From positions 682,001-746,000 of the forward strand of contig CAVPWR010000008.1 of assembly GCA_963709555.1 (NCBI GenBank): a stretch of DNA of 64,000 nt. The letters run 5' to 3'. This DNA is from Sulfurisoma sp963709555. GTDB taxonomy: Bacteria > Pseudomonadota > Gammaproteobacteria > Burkholderiales > Rhodocyclaceae. The translations under genes were made by a program, and so were the position numbers. The notes below the pieces were generated by a model that was given only the letters and a program-made list of their open reading frames with translations, was not told the origin of the DNA and did not search any database. How positions within the stretch are numbered: the stretch's first letter is position 1; each line of letters begins with the position of its first letter. Below are positions 50,601 through 59,607 of the stretch, piece by piece.

Positions 50601-51099
50601 GATCCGCCGCATCGATCGCGAGACGCGCGAGCAGCTGCAGCAGACCTACGACGCCGTCAATGGCCATTTCGGCACGCTGTTCCCGCTGCTCTTCGGCGGC
50701 GGCGAGGCCAGGCTGATCCTCACCGGCGACGAGATCCTCGATGCCGGCATCCAGATCATGGCGCAGCCGCCGGGCAAGAAGAATTCCACCATCCACCTGC
50801 TCTCCGGCGGCGAGAAGGCGCTGACTGCCACCGCGCTGGTGTTCGCGCTGTTCCAGCTCAACCCGGCGCCGTTCTGCATGCTCGACGAGGTGGACGCGCC
50901 GCTCGACGACAGCAACACCGAACGCTTCTGCGAGCTGGTCAAGCGCATGTCGGTGCAGACCCAGTTCATTTTCATCACCCACAACAAGATCGCGATGGAA
51001 ATGGCGCAGCAGCTGATCGGCGTCACCATGCAGGAACAGGGCGTTTCCCGCGTCGTCGAGGTCGATGTTCAGGAAGCCCTGCTCATGACAAAGGAGTAG
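47602..51099 (+). CDS. smc: chromosome segregation protein SMC
   Basis: An 1165-residue condensin ATPase. Walker A is GVVGPNGCGKSNIIDAVRWV near the start; signature LSGGEKALTA and Walker B CMLDEVDAPLDDSN lie near the end. Long coiled coils flank a hinge in the middle (near residues 500-640). The GTG at 47602 (RLTKLKIAGFKSF) is chosen because the ATG at 47569 overlaps a -10-like TATAAT (47565-47570). scpA and scpB, its partners, are at 27-28 kb. Confidence 0.95.
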   Translation: MRLTKLKIAGFKSFVEPTTVVFPSQLAGVVGPNGCGKSNIIDAVRWVLGESKASELRGESIQDVIFKGSGGRKEVSRASVELFFDNQQGRVGGQWSQYAEITVKRILDREGNSNYYINNLHVRRRDVIDLFLGTGLGPRAYAIIGQGMISRIVESKPDELRFFLEEAAGVTKYKERRKETENRLEDARENLARVDDIRNELDGQIGRLASQAAVAKQYHALNAGLAHQQNLLWLKKRNDARADAERLARDVEKAENRVEAETAQLREVEARVEQSREAHFAASDALHAAQAEMYTANAEVKRLESEINHLRDSRTRLEARLAQLDVENGHWSGELRRVEGEDFRWKSLLENSRERALTAGARHEEAAARLPEAENAVQSAGHQVAEARKALNEAEQGVRLAEADRGHAIRALDNLAQRRVRLEQERAALGQPDPVQLAAAQEAEARAEEELTLQQDRLADLQQKLPGLEGALRGARERLQGTHRLVTESRARHDALQQLQSRVQQSGEIGDWLKQQNLADAQPLWRAIQVEAGWETAIEAVLRERLAALATDAATAQHALAVPPPQTFALALPDDAPARPVPENSLRAKVRCDDPRWAAVLDDWLADVACAASADELAAATSGIKVSREGHLRSKHGLTLYVPDARIHGVIERQREIEELAALIETRELEEEAAREAQQEAERQLAEGQQQLAEARRAAQEAQQRLHAAHVEALKLTQAQARYEERAGQINRDLDEIGRGETTERAEQEHADAEALRCREQLDAVRARLEEALDLQRQKDVGLREARALEHQLAREAQEAGFSERECLSKLEDNARAAEIARTQLARVATETEAARIEVAGISDAVLQEQLQSALSGRQGREGLLGERRNALETAAAELRGLDEQRLKLEQGLQPARDRITAIKLKQQEAHLNEEQFQQRLTEAGVASEADEAALAADLVPGLKESALAGDIARLTTEIEALGPVNLAALEELAVAEERKGFLDAQSTDLATAINTLEDAIRRIDRETREQLQQTYDAVNGHFGTLFPLLFGGGEARLILTGDEILDAGIQIMAQPPGKKNSTIHLLSGGEKALTATALVFALFQLNPAPFCMLDEVDAPLDDSNTERFCELVKRMSVQTQFIFITHNKIAMEMAQQLIGVTMQEQGVSRVVEVDVQEALLMTKE

Positions 51100-51106
51100 C
51101 CTGGTT

Positions 51107-52214
51107 ATGGCCATCAGCGATCTGCAACTTGCCCTGATCGGCGTCGGCGCAGCCGGTGTCGGGGGCGTCTGGGCGTACAACAAGTGGCAGGAGCGCAAGC
51201 TCCGCCAGCTGGCCGAGCGCATCCTCCATGGCGGCGGGACGCCGGACGTGCTGGCGGACCCCTCCACGGCGGAGGTGGCAGCTGGCAGCAGCGCAGCCGC
51301 CGCAACGGATGACCGCATCGAACCGGTTGAACGCGTCGAACCGGTGCTGCCGGCGGCAGCCGACGCGGCGCCGATACCTGGCGGCGAACCCGACTCGCCC
51401 TGGGCCGACCCGCTCGCCGATGGCATCGCCCGGCTCGAGTTCGCCGAGCCGGTGCCGGCACCGGCGCTGTGGGCGGCGCAGGCCGAATGGGCCGGCCACC
51501 TGGGCAAGCCACTGTACTGGGTTGCCCAGGCCGGCAGCGAGTGGCGGCTGCTGACGGCGCACGATGCCGGTCGCTACCCCGTGTTCATCACCGCGCTGCA
51601 ACTCGCCGACCGCCGCGGCGCCGTGACGGAAGGCGAACTGACGCTCTTCGCCGATGGCGTGCACCACCTGGCGGCACAACTGGCCGGTGTCGCCACGCTG
51701 CCGGACGCGCGGCGAACTGCTTGCCCATGCCCGCGCGCTCGACGAATTCTGCGCGTCGGTGGACGTCCAGCTCAGCATCAACATCGCCGACCCTGGCGGC
51801 GAGGCCTTTGCCGGCACCAAGCTGCGCGGCCTGGCCGAAGCCGCCGGCATGCAGCTTAATGACGATGGCCGCTTCCACGCCTGCGACGAAGACGGCAGCA
51901 CGCTCTATACCCTGGGCAATCTCGGGGTCGAGCTGTTCGATGCGGATTCCCTGCGCTCGCTGGCCACGCATGGTGTGACGCTGACCCTGGACGTGCCGAA
52001 CGTGGCGCAGGGCGCGCGCGTCTTCGACCGCATGGTCGCGGCGGCGCGGCAGTTCGCGCTGGGGCTCGGCGGCGTGCTGGTCGACGCCCAGCGCGCGCCA
52101 TTGACGGACGCGATGATCGCCGGCATCCGCGGCAAGATCGAGGAAATCCAGACGCAGATGGCGGCGCGGCAAATCGTCGCCGGCTCCATCCGCGCCCGTC
52201 GCCTGTTCTCCTGA
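51107..52214 (+). pseudogene. zipA: ZipA-like cell division protein, frameshifted
   Basis: A membrane-anchored FtsZ-binding protein. An N-terminal helix (LQLALIGVGAAGVGGVWAY) is followed by a Pro/Ala-rich linker and a C-terminal ZipA domain. The frame breaks near 51706-51712: HHLAAQLAGVATLPDA must be followed by GELLAHARALDEF, in frame 3. It ends in RARRLFS, and the TGA overlaps the ligA ATG. It is essential in many bacteria, so an error is likelier than a real break. The smc-zipA-ligA order is well known. Confidence 0.75.
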
Positions 52215-54220
52215 TGCAGAGCGCAGCCGAGCGCGCCAGTTTGCTGCGGGGCGAAATCGAGCGCCACAATCACGCCTATTACGTCCTCGACGCGCCGACG
52301 ATTCCGGATGCGGAATACGACAAGCTGTTCCGCGAGTTGCTCGAACTGGAGCAGGTACACCCAGAACTGGCTGCCCCCGATTCGCCGACACAGCGAGTCG
52401 GCGGGGTGCCGCTGGCCGAGTTCGGCCAGGTCCAGCATAGCGTGCCGATGCTGTCGCTCAACAATGCCTTCAGCGAGGAAGAAGCTGCCGCTTTCGATCG
52501 TCGCTGCCGTGAAGGCCTCGGCGTGGAGGAAGTCGAATATGCCGTGGAGCCAAAGTTCGACGGCCTGGCCATCACCTTGATCTACGAGGGCGGCGTATTC
52601 GTGCAGGGCGCCACCCGCGGCGACGGCTATACCGGCGAGGACGTCACCGCCAATCTGCGCACGGTGAAAAACATTCCGTTGCGACTCGCCGCCGATGCTC
52701 CCGCCCGCCTCGAAGTACGCGGCGAGGTGCTGATGTTCCGCGCCGAGTTCGAACGCCTCAACCAGCGGCAGCGGGCGCGCGGCGACAAGGAATTCGCCAA
52801 TCCGCGCAACGCCGCAGCCGGCAGTCTGCGTCAGCTGGACTCGAAAGTCACCGCCCGGCGTCCGCTGCGCTTTTTCGCCTACGGTGTGGCCGATGCGGGT
52901 ACCGTAGCGCCAGCGCCGACTTTTTACAGCGAGATGATGGATCGCGTTGCGGCCTGGGGCTTCCCGGTTGCGACGGAGCGCGATGTGGTGCGCGGCGCGG
53001 CTGGCCTGGCCAATTACTATGCCCGCATCGGCGCGGCGCGACAGCAGCTGCCCTACGACATCGACGGTGTGGTGTACAAGGTGAATCGTCTCGCCGACCA
53101 GGAGCGGCTAGGCTTCGTCTCGCGGGCGCCGCGCTTTGCCATCGCCCACAAGTTTCCGGCCGAGGAGGCGCTGACCACGGTCGAGGCCATCGAGGTCCAG
53201 GTCGGCCGCACCGGTGCGATCACCCCCGTGGCGCGCCTGGCACCGGTATTCGTCGGCGGCGTCACGGTAACCAATGCCACGCTGCACAACGAGGACGAGG
53301 TGCGGCGCAAGGATGTGCGCGTCGGCGACACGGTGATCGTGCGCCGCGCCGGGGACGTGATTCCCGAGGTCGTCGCCATCGTGCCGGAGAAACGCCCGAT
53401 CCTGGCACCGGAATTCGTGATGCCGAAGCTCTGCCCGGTCTGCAACTCGGCGGTGGAAAGGCCCGAAGACGAGGCCATCGCCCGCTGCAGCGGCGGCCTG
53501 TTCTGCCCGGCGCAGCGCAAGCAGGCGCTGCTGCACTTCGCCTCGCGCCGCGCCATGGATATCGAGGGCCTGGGCGAAAAACTGGTCGAGCAGGTGGTCG
53601 ATAACGCCATCGTCAAGACGCCGGCCGACCTCTACAAGCTGGGCCTGCTGGCGCTGGCCAGCCTCGAACGGATGGCGGAGAAGTCGGCCGCCAACCTGCT
53701 GGCGGCGATCGAGAAGAGCCGGACCACGACGCTGGCGCGCTTCATTTTTGCGCTCGGCATCCGCAATGTCGGCGAGGCCACGGCCAAGGATCTGGCACGC
53801 CATTTTGGCGGGATCGATGCGCTGATGGCGGCCGACGAAGCGCCGCTGCAGCAGGTGCCCGACGTCGGCCCGATCGTGGCGGCCTCGATCGCCCGCTTTT
53901 TCGCCGAGCCGCACAACGTCGAGGTCATCGAGCAGCTGCGTGCCGCCGGCGTGCATTGGCCCGAGGGCGAACCGCAGGCGACGGTGGCCTCGGCCATCTC
54001 GGGCAAGACCTTCGTGCTGACCGGCACCCTGCCGACACTGACGCGCGAGGCCGCCAAGGAAATGATCGAAGCCCGTGGCGGCAAGGTGGCGGGCTCGGTG
54101 TCGAAGAAGACCGATTACGTCGTGGCCGGTGCAGAAGCGGGTTCGAAACTCGACAAAGCGCAACAACTCGGCGTTACCATCATCGATGAAACGCAATTTC
54201 TGGAGCTGATCCAATCGTGA
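52214..54220 (+). CDS. ligA: NAD-dependent DNA ligase LigA
   Basis: A 668-residue ligase. The adenylation motif VEPKFDGLAITL has the active Lys at residue 114; the OB fold includes RTGAITPVARLAPVFVGGVT; zinc ligands are C407, C410, C425 and C431; helix-hairpin-helix and BRCT domains complete the C-terminus. A short-repeat-like string (52904-52925) encodes APAPTFYS in a variable part of the adenylation domain. It overlaps zipA by 1 bp and galU by 4. Confidence 0.95.
   Translation: MQSAAERASLLRGEIERHNHAYYVLDAPTIPDAEYDKLFRELLELEQVHPELAAPDSPTQRVGGVPLAEFGQVQHSVPMLSLNNAFSEEEAAAFDRRCREGLGVEEVEYAVEPKFDGLAITLIYEGGVFVQGATRGDGYTGEDVTANLRTVKNIPLRLAADAPARLEVRGEVLMFRAEFERLNQRQRARGDKEFANPRNAAAGSLRQLDSKVTARRPLRFFAYGVADAGTVAPAPTFYSEMMDRVAAWGFPVATERDVVRGAAGLANYYARIGAARQQLPYDIDGVVYKVNRLADQERLGFVSRAPRFAIAHKFPAEEALTTVEAIEVQVGRTGAITPVARLAPVFVGGVTVTNATLHNEDEVRRKDVRVGDTVIVRRAGDVIPEVVAIVPEKRPILAPEFVMPKLCPVCNSAVERPEDEAIARCSGGLFCPAQRKQALLHFASRRAMDIEGLGEKLVEQVVDNAIVKTPADLYKLGLLALASLERMAEKSAANLLAAIEKSRTTTLARFIFALGIRNVGEATAKDLARHFGGIDALMAADEAPLQQVPDVGPIVAASIARFFAEPHNVEVIEQLRAAGVHWPEGEPQATVASAISGKTFVLTGTLPTLTREAAKEMIEARGGKVAGSVSKKTDYVVAGAEAGSKLDKAQQLGVTIIDETQFLELIQS
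52904..52925 (+). repeat. short-element copy in ligA
   Basis: GTAGCGCCAGCGCCGACTTT then TT shares 17 consecutive bases with the short element. The gene reads this strand, giving VAPAPTF, the opposite orientation to the gcvR and DUF2189 copies. Confidence 0.5.
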
Positions 54221-55092
54221 GACACGTCACCAAAGCCGTCTTCCCCGTCGCCGGTCTCGGCACCCGCTTCCTGCCGGCGACCAAGGCCAGCCCCAAGGAG
54301 ATGATGCCCATCGTCGACAAGCCGTTGATCCAGTATGCGGTGGAGGAGGCGGTGGCGGCCGGCATCACCGACATGATATTCGTCACGGGCCGCAGCAAGC
54401 GAGCGATCGAGGATCATTTCGACAAGGCCTACGAACTGGAAAACGAGCTCGAGTTGCGCGGCAAGATGGAAACGCTGGAATTCGTCCGCAACATCCTGCC
54501 GAAGAACATCAACTGCATCTACATCCGCCAGGCCGAAGCGCTCGGCCTCGGCCACGCCGTGCTCTGCGCCAAGCACGTGATCGGCTCCGACGCCTTCGCC
54601 GTCCTGCTCGCCGACGATCTGCTCGACGCCGATCCGCCGGTGCTGAAGCAGATGGTCGATGCCCATGCCTACTACCATTGCTCGGTACTCGGGGTGCAGG
54701 AAGTGCCGCGCGATGAAACCAAGAGTTACGGCATCGTTGCCGCCAATCCTCTGGCCGAGCGCATCGAGCAGATCTCCGCCATCGTCGAGAAGCCGGCGCC
54801 GGAGGATGCGCCGTCGAACCTCGCCGTGGTCGGCCGCTACGTATTGACCTCGCGCATTTTCCACCACCTGGAACGGGTCAAGCCGGGCGCGGGTGGCGAG
54901 ATCCAGCTCACCGACGGCATCTCGGCGCTGCTGTCGGAACAGCAGGTGCTGGCCTACCGTTATCACGGCACGCGCTACGACTGCGGCTCCAAGATCGGCT
55001 ATCTTCAGGCCACGGTCGAGCTCGGCATGCGCCACCACGAGGTCGGCGAGGAATTCACCCGCTACCTCGCCGCGCAGAAGTTCGCCAAGTGA
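54217..55092 (+). CDS. galU: UTP-glucose-1-phosphate uridylyltransferase
   Basis: A 291-residue nucleotidyltransferase making UDP-glucose. AVFPVAGLGTRFLPATKASP is the nucleotide loop, followed by PKEMMPIVDKPLIQYAVEEA; ILLADDLLD and GGEIQLTDGI are typical. The GTG at 54217 overlaps the ligA stop (GTGA). Confidence 0.95.
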   Translation: MRHVTKAVFPVAGLGTRFLPATKASPKEMMPIVDKPLIQYAVEEAVAAGITDMIFVTGRSKRAIEDHFDKAYELENELELRGKMETLEFVRNILPKNINCIYIRQAEALGLGHAVLCAKHVIGSDAFAVLLADDLLDADPPVLKQMVDAHAYYHCSVLGVQEVPRDETKSYGIVAANPLAERIEQISAIVEKPAPEDAPSNLAVVGRYVLTSRIFHHLERVKPGAGGEIQLTDGISALLSEQQVLAYRYHGTRYDCGSKIGYLQATVELGMRHHEVGEEFTRYLAAQKFAK

Positions 55093-55634
55093 CCCGCGAC
55101 GAGGCCAATCAGGTCCTGGCCGAAGCGGATCTGATCGTGGCGTCCGCCGACATCGAGCGCGCGCTCGAGCGCATGGCCGCCGCGATTTCCGCTCGTCTGG
55201 CCGAAGCCCATCCGCTGGTGCTGACGGTGATGAACGGCGGCTTCTATCTCGCCGGCCAGCTGCTGCCGCGCCTGGGCTTCCCGCTCGAATTCGACTACCT
55301 GCACGCGACGCGCTACCGCAATACCACCCAGGGCCATGACATCGAATGGCGCGTGGCGCCGCGCGAGGCCGTGGCCGGCCGCACCCTGCTGGTGCTCGAC
55401 GACATCCTCGACGAGGGCATCACGCTGGCGGCGATCAGGGCGCGGCTGCTGGCCGAGGGCGCGCGGGAATGCCTGACGGCGGTGCTGGCGCGCAAGGAAC
55501 TCGGCCGGCCGCAGCCCGTCGCTGCCGACTTCGTCGGCGTCACGCTGCCGAACCGTTACGTCTTCGGCTGCGGCATGGACGTCAAGGGCGCCTGGCGCAA
55601 CCTGCCGGCGATCTACGCCGTCAAGGGACTCTGA
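55089..55634 (+). CDS. hpt: hypoxanthine-guanine phosphoribosyltransferase
   Basis: A 181-residue purine salvage enzyme. The PRPP loop is VLDDILDEGITLAAI and the early loop VLTVMNGGFYLAGQL. It lacks the basic insertion of longer relatives. GTG start at 55089, overlapping galU by 4 bp. Confidence 0.85.
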   Translation: MTRDEANQVLAEADLIVASADIERALERMAAAISARLAEAHPLVLTVMNGGFYLAGQLLPRLGFPLEFDYLHATRYRNTTQGHDIEWRVAPREAVAGRTLLVLDDILDEGITLAAIRARLLAEGARECLTAVLARKELGRPQPVAADFVGVTLPNRYVFGCGMDVKGAWRNLPAIYAVKGL

Positions 55635-55641
55635 GCCCGGC

Positions 55642-56973
55642 ATGACCCGCGAGCAGCCCCGCATCCGCGTCGTGATCCTGGGTGCGGGCGGGCGCGACTT
55701 CCATAACTTCAACCGTGTGTACCGCGACGATCCCGCCGTCGAAGTGGTCGCCTTCACCGCCGCGCAGATTCCCGGCATCGCCGGGCGCCGCTATCCGCCC
55801 GAGCTGGCCGGGCCGCTGTATCCCGAGGGCATAGCCATCGTCGACGAGGCCGAACTGGAGGCGCTGTGCCGCCACCGTGCCGTGGAGCGGGTGGTGTTCG
55901 CCTACAGCGACGTGCCCCACGCCGTGGTGATGCATCTGGCGTCGCGGGCGCTGGCGGCGGGTGCCGACTTCGAACTGCTCGGTCCCGCCCGCACCCAGAT
56001 CGTCGCCGGTGTTCCGGTCATCGCCGTTTCGGCCGTGCGCACCGGCTGCGGCAAGTCGCAGACGACGCGCTATCTCTCGCGGCTGCTGCGCGCGGCCGGC
56101 CGGCGCGTGGCGGTGATCCGCCACCCCATGCCTTACGGCGATCTGGCACGGCAGAGGGTGCAGCGCTTCGCCACCCGCGCCGATCTCGACGTGGCCGAGT
56201 GCACCATCGAGGAACGCGAGGAGTACGAGCCGCATCTCGCCGCGGGCAACGTGGTGTTCGCCGGCGTCGACTACGAGCGGATCGTCGCGGCGGCGCAGGC
56301 CGAGGCCGACCTCATCCTGTGGGATGGCGGCAACAACGATTTTCCCTTCGTGCGGCCCGATCTGCACATCGTTCTGGTCGATCCGCTGCGACCGGGCGAC
56401 GCGGCGAGCCATCATCCGGGCGAAGCGGTGCTGCGCATGGCCGATGTAATCGTCGTCGCCAAGTGCGACGCCGCGCCGACGGCGGCTATGCTACGCGTCA
56501 GCGCGGCGGCCCGCGCCGTCAATCCTGGGGCCACCCTCATCCGCGCCGCCTCGCCGGTGCGGCTGGATGATGCCGGTGCGGTGCACGGCCGTCGCGTCCT
56601 TGTGGTCGAGGACGGTCCGACCGTCACTCATGGCGGCATGCCATGGGGCGCTGGCCATGTCGCGGCGCTGCGTGAGGGAGCCGTGCTCGTCGATCCGCGC
56701 CCATACGCGGCGCCGCTGCTGCACGAGGTCTATGCGCGCTACCCGCACATCGGTGCCGTGCTGCCGGCCCTGGGCTACTCGCGCGAACAACTCGAGGCGC
56801 TGCGGCAGACCATCGACGCCACGCCTGCCGATGTGGTGGTAGCCGCCACGCCGATCGATCTGGCTGCGCTGATCCGCCTCAACAAGCCGGTGGTGCGCGC
56901 CCGCTACGAGTTTGCCGAGATCGAGACGCCGGGGCTGGCCGGCATCGTGGCCGAATTTCTGGAGCGTCGTTGA
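55642..56973 (+). CDS. cyclic 2,3-diphosphoglycerate synthetase-like P-loop GTPase
   Basis: A 443-residue protein of the COG2403-type family. An N-terminal Rossmann-like part (VVILGAGGRDFHNFNRVYRD; PPELAGPLYPEGIAI) precedes a P-loop domain (AVSAVRTGCGKSQTTRYLSR), with NVVFAGVDYERIV and DVIVVAKCDAAPTAAM. The archaeal relative makes cyclic 2,3-DPG, a thermoprotectant; in a betaproteobacterium the role is unknown. It is the last gene of the galU-hpt run, 7 bp after hpt. Confidence 0.7.
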   Translation: MTREQPRIRVVILGAGGRDFHNFNRVYRDDPAVEVVAFTAAQIPGIAGRRYPPELAGPLYPEGIAIVDEAELEALCRHRAVERVVFAYSDVPHAVVMHLASRALAAGADFELLGPARTQIVAGVPVIAVSAVRTGCGKSQTTRYLSRLLRAAGRRVAVIRHPMPYGDLARQRVQRFATRADLDVAECTIEEREEYEPHLAAGNVVFAGVDYERIVAAAQAEADLILWDGGNNDFPFVRPDLHIVLVDPLRPGDAASHHPGEAVLRMADVIVVAKCDAAPTAAMLRVSAAARAVNPGATLIRAASPVRLDDAGAVHGRRVLVVEDGPTVTHGGMPWGAGHVAALREGAVLVDPRPYAAPLLHEVYARYPHIGAVLPALGYSREQLEALRQTIDATPADVVVAATPIDLAALIRLNKPVVRARYEFAEIETPGLAGIVAEFLERR

Positions 56974-56992
56974 AGTTGGCGCCGGATAGGCG

Positions 56993-57121
56993 CTAGCCGT
57001 ACACCTTGCACATCAGCGGGCTGACCGTCGGGTTCGAGGAGTAGCCGATCACCGACAGAACCGCGGCGGCGATGGCCAGGCGACGTGCCCAGATCAGCCA
57101 CGGCGGGCGCCGCCGGCTCAC
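56993..57121 (-). CDS. 42-residue single-helix membrane protein
   Basis: GTG at 57119-57121 overlaps the SRPBCC stop (GTGA), a clear translational coupling. The peptide has a basic N-terminus (MSRRRPPWLIWARR), one helix (LAIAAAVLSVIGYS) and a short tail with one Cys (SPLMCKVYG), ending TAG at 56993-56995. No family recognised. The operon position and the K/R-helix pattern make it more likely real than not. Confidence 0.55.
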   Translation of the reverse strand: MSRRRPPWLIWARRLAIAAAVLSVIGYSSNPTVSPLMCKVYG

Positions 57122-57699
57122 TTGTTCCTGCGGGTCGTTTCGAGTCGTCGCCGCAGGATTTCCGTCTGCATCTCGTGGAATTGCTCCTCGGTCTCGCTCT
57201 TGATGAACGACGGGCCGACGATGGGCGGGATGCTCTGGTTGCTGGTCGAATCTCCCCGGTAGGCGATGCGGGTACCTTGCGGTGTCGCGATGAGCTGGGT
57301 TTCACCCTCGAAACGCTTGAGTGACCCGCTGACCTGGCGCGACTGGATGCGCTCGAAAGGCTTCAGCGTCAGCTCGCGCACGGACTCGAACGGATACTGC
57401 AGCGGGCCGAAGCGCGCCTTGCCCTTCGTATGCACGCGGACGACGTTGCCCTGGCGCGACACGACTTCGCTGGTCTCCAGGTTGGAAACGAATCTGGCCA
57501 TGTTGTCGAAATCGGTCAGGACGGCCCAGACCTCCTGCGGAGTGGCGTCGACCGTGAACCCGACAGTCACGTGAACCTCGTCGCCATCGACGCGGACAGC
57601 GACCTCGACCTCGCTGTTGCGCTCCTCTGCGGCCCTGACCGGCAGCGCACTCGCGCCAAGGCCGAGCAGGACGAGCAGCAGGATCGCCAGTCTGCTCAT
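57118..57699 (-). CDS. SRPBCC (START-like) family secreted protein
   Basis: A 193-residue protein with a signal peptide (MSRLAILLLVLLGLGASALP) and a polyketide-cyclase/START fold: VTVGFTVDATPQEVWAVLTD, FESVRELTLKPFERIQS, and a basic C-terminus. ATG at 57699; the 17 upstream codons were rejected. Binds an unknown hydrophobic ligand. Followed by the 42-residue gene. Confidence 0.75.
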   Translation of the reverse strand: MSRLAILLLVLLGLGASALPVRAAEERNSEVEVAVRVDGDEVHVTVGFTVDATPQEVWAVLTDFDNMARFVSNLETSEVVSRQGNVVRVHTKGKARFGPLQYPFESVRELTLKPFERIQSRQVSGSLKRFEGETQLIATPQGTRIAYRGDSTSNQSIPPIVGPSFIKSETEEQFHEMQTEILRRRLETTRRNK

Positions 57700-57712
57700 G
57701 CGCCGCGGTGGA

Positions 57713-59530
57713 TCAGGCCGTCTCTTCCTTGCCGGCCCGCTTGCGCTCATGGGCCTTGAGGAAACGCTTGCGCAGGCGGATCGATTTCGGAGTGATCTCG
57801 ACCAGTTCGTCGTCGTCGATGAACTCGACGGCGGATTCCAGGGTCAGCTTGATCGGCGTGGTCAGGCGCACGGCCTCGTCGGTGCCGGAGGCGCGCACGT
57901 TGGTCAGCTTCTTGCCCTTGATCGGGTTGACCACGAGGTCGTTGTCGCGGCTGTGGATGCCGATGATCATGCCCTCGTAGAGCTTGTCGCCGGGGCTGAC
58001 GAACATGCGGCCGCGATCTTCCAGGTTCCACAGGGCGTAGGCGACGGTTTCGCCGTCCTCCTGCGAGATCAGCACGCCGTTGTGGCGGCCGGGCAGGTCG
58101 GGCTTGACGGGGGCGTAGTCGTCGAAGATGTGGCTCATCAGGCCGCTGCCGCGCGTCATGGTCATGAAGTCGGACTGGAAGCCGATCAGGCCCCGCGCCG
58201 GGATGTGGTATTCGAGGCGGGTGCGGCCCTTGCCGTCGGACTCCATGTTGGTCAGCTCGCCGCGGCGACGACCGAGTTCCTCCATCACCGCGCCCTGGCT
58301 CGTGTCTTCGAGGTCGATGGTGAGGTTCTCGTAGGGCTCGCACTTTTGGCCGTCGATGTCCTTGTACACCACGCGCGGCTTGGCCACGGCCATTTCGAAG
58401 CCTTCGCGGCGCATGTTCTCGAGCAGGATGGTGAGGTGCAGTTCGCCGCGGCCGGAGACGCGGAACACGTCCGAGTCGGCGGTGTCCTCGACGCGCATCG
58501 CCACGTTGGTCAGCAGTTCCTTGGTCAGGCGGTCGCGGATCTGGCGGCTGGTGACGAATTTTCCCTCGGTGCCGGCCAGCGGCGAGGAATTGACCATGAA
58601 GTCCATGGTCAGCGTCGGTTCGTCCACCGTGAGCACCGGCAGGCCGATCGGGTTGTCGCGGTCGGCGATGGTGACGCCGATGCCGATGTCCTCGAGGCCC
58701 GAGATGATGACGATGTCGCCGGCTTCGGCTTCCTCGACCGGCACGCGGTCGAGGCCCTGGAAGCCCAGCACCTGGTTGATGCGACCGGAGCCGACCTGGT
58801 CCTCGTGGTTCATCACCACCACGAACTGGCCCGGCTTGATGCGGCCGTTGAGGACGCGGCCGACGCCGAGCCGACCGGTGTAGGTCGAGTAGTCGAGCGC
58901 GGCCAGCTGCAGTTGCAGCGGGGCATCGGGGTTCCCCGAAGGGGCCGGCACGTGCTTGAGCACGGTCAGGAACAGCGCCCGCATGTTGTCGGACTCGTCC
59001 TCGAGTTCCATCTTGGCGAAGCCGTTGAGGCCCGAGGCGTAGATGATGGGGAAGTCGAGCTGCTCGTCGGTGGCGCCGAGCTTGTCGAAGAGGTCGAAGG
59101 TCTGGTCCACCACCCAGTTCGGCCGCGCGCCGGGGCGGTCGATCTTGTTGATGACGACGATGGGCTTGAGGCCCAGCGCCAGCGCCTTCTTGGTGACGAA
59201 GCGCGTCTGCGGCATCGGGCCTTCGACGGCATCGACCAGCAGCAGCACGCCGTCGACCATGCCGAGCACCCGCTCGACCTCGCCGCCGAAGTCGGCGTGG
59301 CCCGGGGTGTCCACGATGTTGATGTGGGTGCCCTCGAAGTCGATGGCGGTGTTCTTGGCCAGGATGGTGATGCCGCGCTCCTTTTCGAGGTCGTTCGAGT
59401 CCATGACGCGCTCGTCGACCTGCTGGTTTTCGCGGAAGGTGCCACTTTGTCGCAGCAGCTGGTCGACCAGGGTGGTCTTGCCGTGGTCGACGTGGGCTAT
59501 GATGGCGATGTTGCGGAGCTGGCGGGACAT
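57713..59530 (-). CDS. typA: translational GTPase TypA/BipA
   Basis: A 605-residue ribosome-associated GTPase of the EF-G family that helps 50S assembly and stress growth. G1 AHVDHGKTTLVDQLL, G3 DTPGHADFGGEVERVL, G4 NKIDRPGARP, and the C-terminal BipA domain (YEGMIIGIHSRDNDLVVN). Length and end are normal. Confidence 0.95.
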   Translation of the reverse strand: MSRQLRNIAIIAHVDHGKTTLVDQLLRQSGTFRENQQVDERVMDSNDLEKERGITILAKNTAIDFEGTHINIVDTPGHADFGGEVERVLGMVDGVLLLVDAVEGPMPQTRFVTKKALALGLKPIVVINKIDRPGARPNWVVDQTFDLFDKLGATDEQLDFPIIYASGLNGFAKMELEDESDNMRALFLTVLKHVPAPSGNPDAPLQLQLAALDYSTYTGRLGVGRVLNGRIKPGQFVVVMNHEDQVGSGRINQVLGFQGLDRVPVEEAEAGDIVIISGLEDIGIGVTIADRDNPIGLPVLTVDEPTLTMDFMVNSSPLAGTEGKFVTSRQIRDRLTKELLTNVAMRVEDTADSDVFRVSGRGELHLTILLENMRREGFEMAVAKPRVVYKDIDGQKCEPYENLTIDLEDTSQGAVMEELGRRRGELTNMESDGKGRTRLEYHIPARGLIGFQSDFMTMTRGSGLMSHIFDDYAPVKPDLPGRHNGVLISQEDGETVAYALWNLEDRGRMFVSPGDKLYEGMIIGIHSRDNDLVVNPIKGKKLTNVRASGTDEAVRLTTPIKLTLESAVEFIDDDELVEITPKSIRLRKRFLKAHERKRAGKEETA

Positions 59531-59607
59531 GGGGGGGCGCCTTGGAAAAAAGGGGCGGATTTTACCACGCCGTCAAAGGTGATTCCGCGCTATTTCGGGG
59601 GTAGTTC

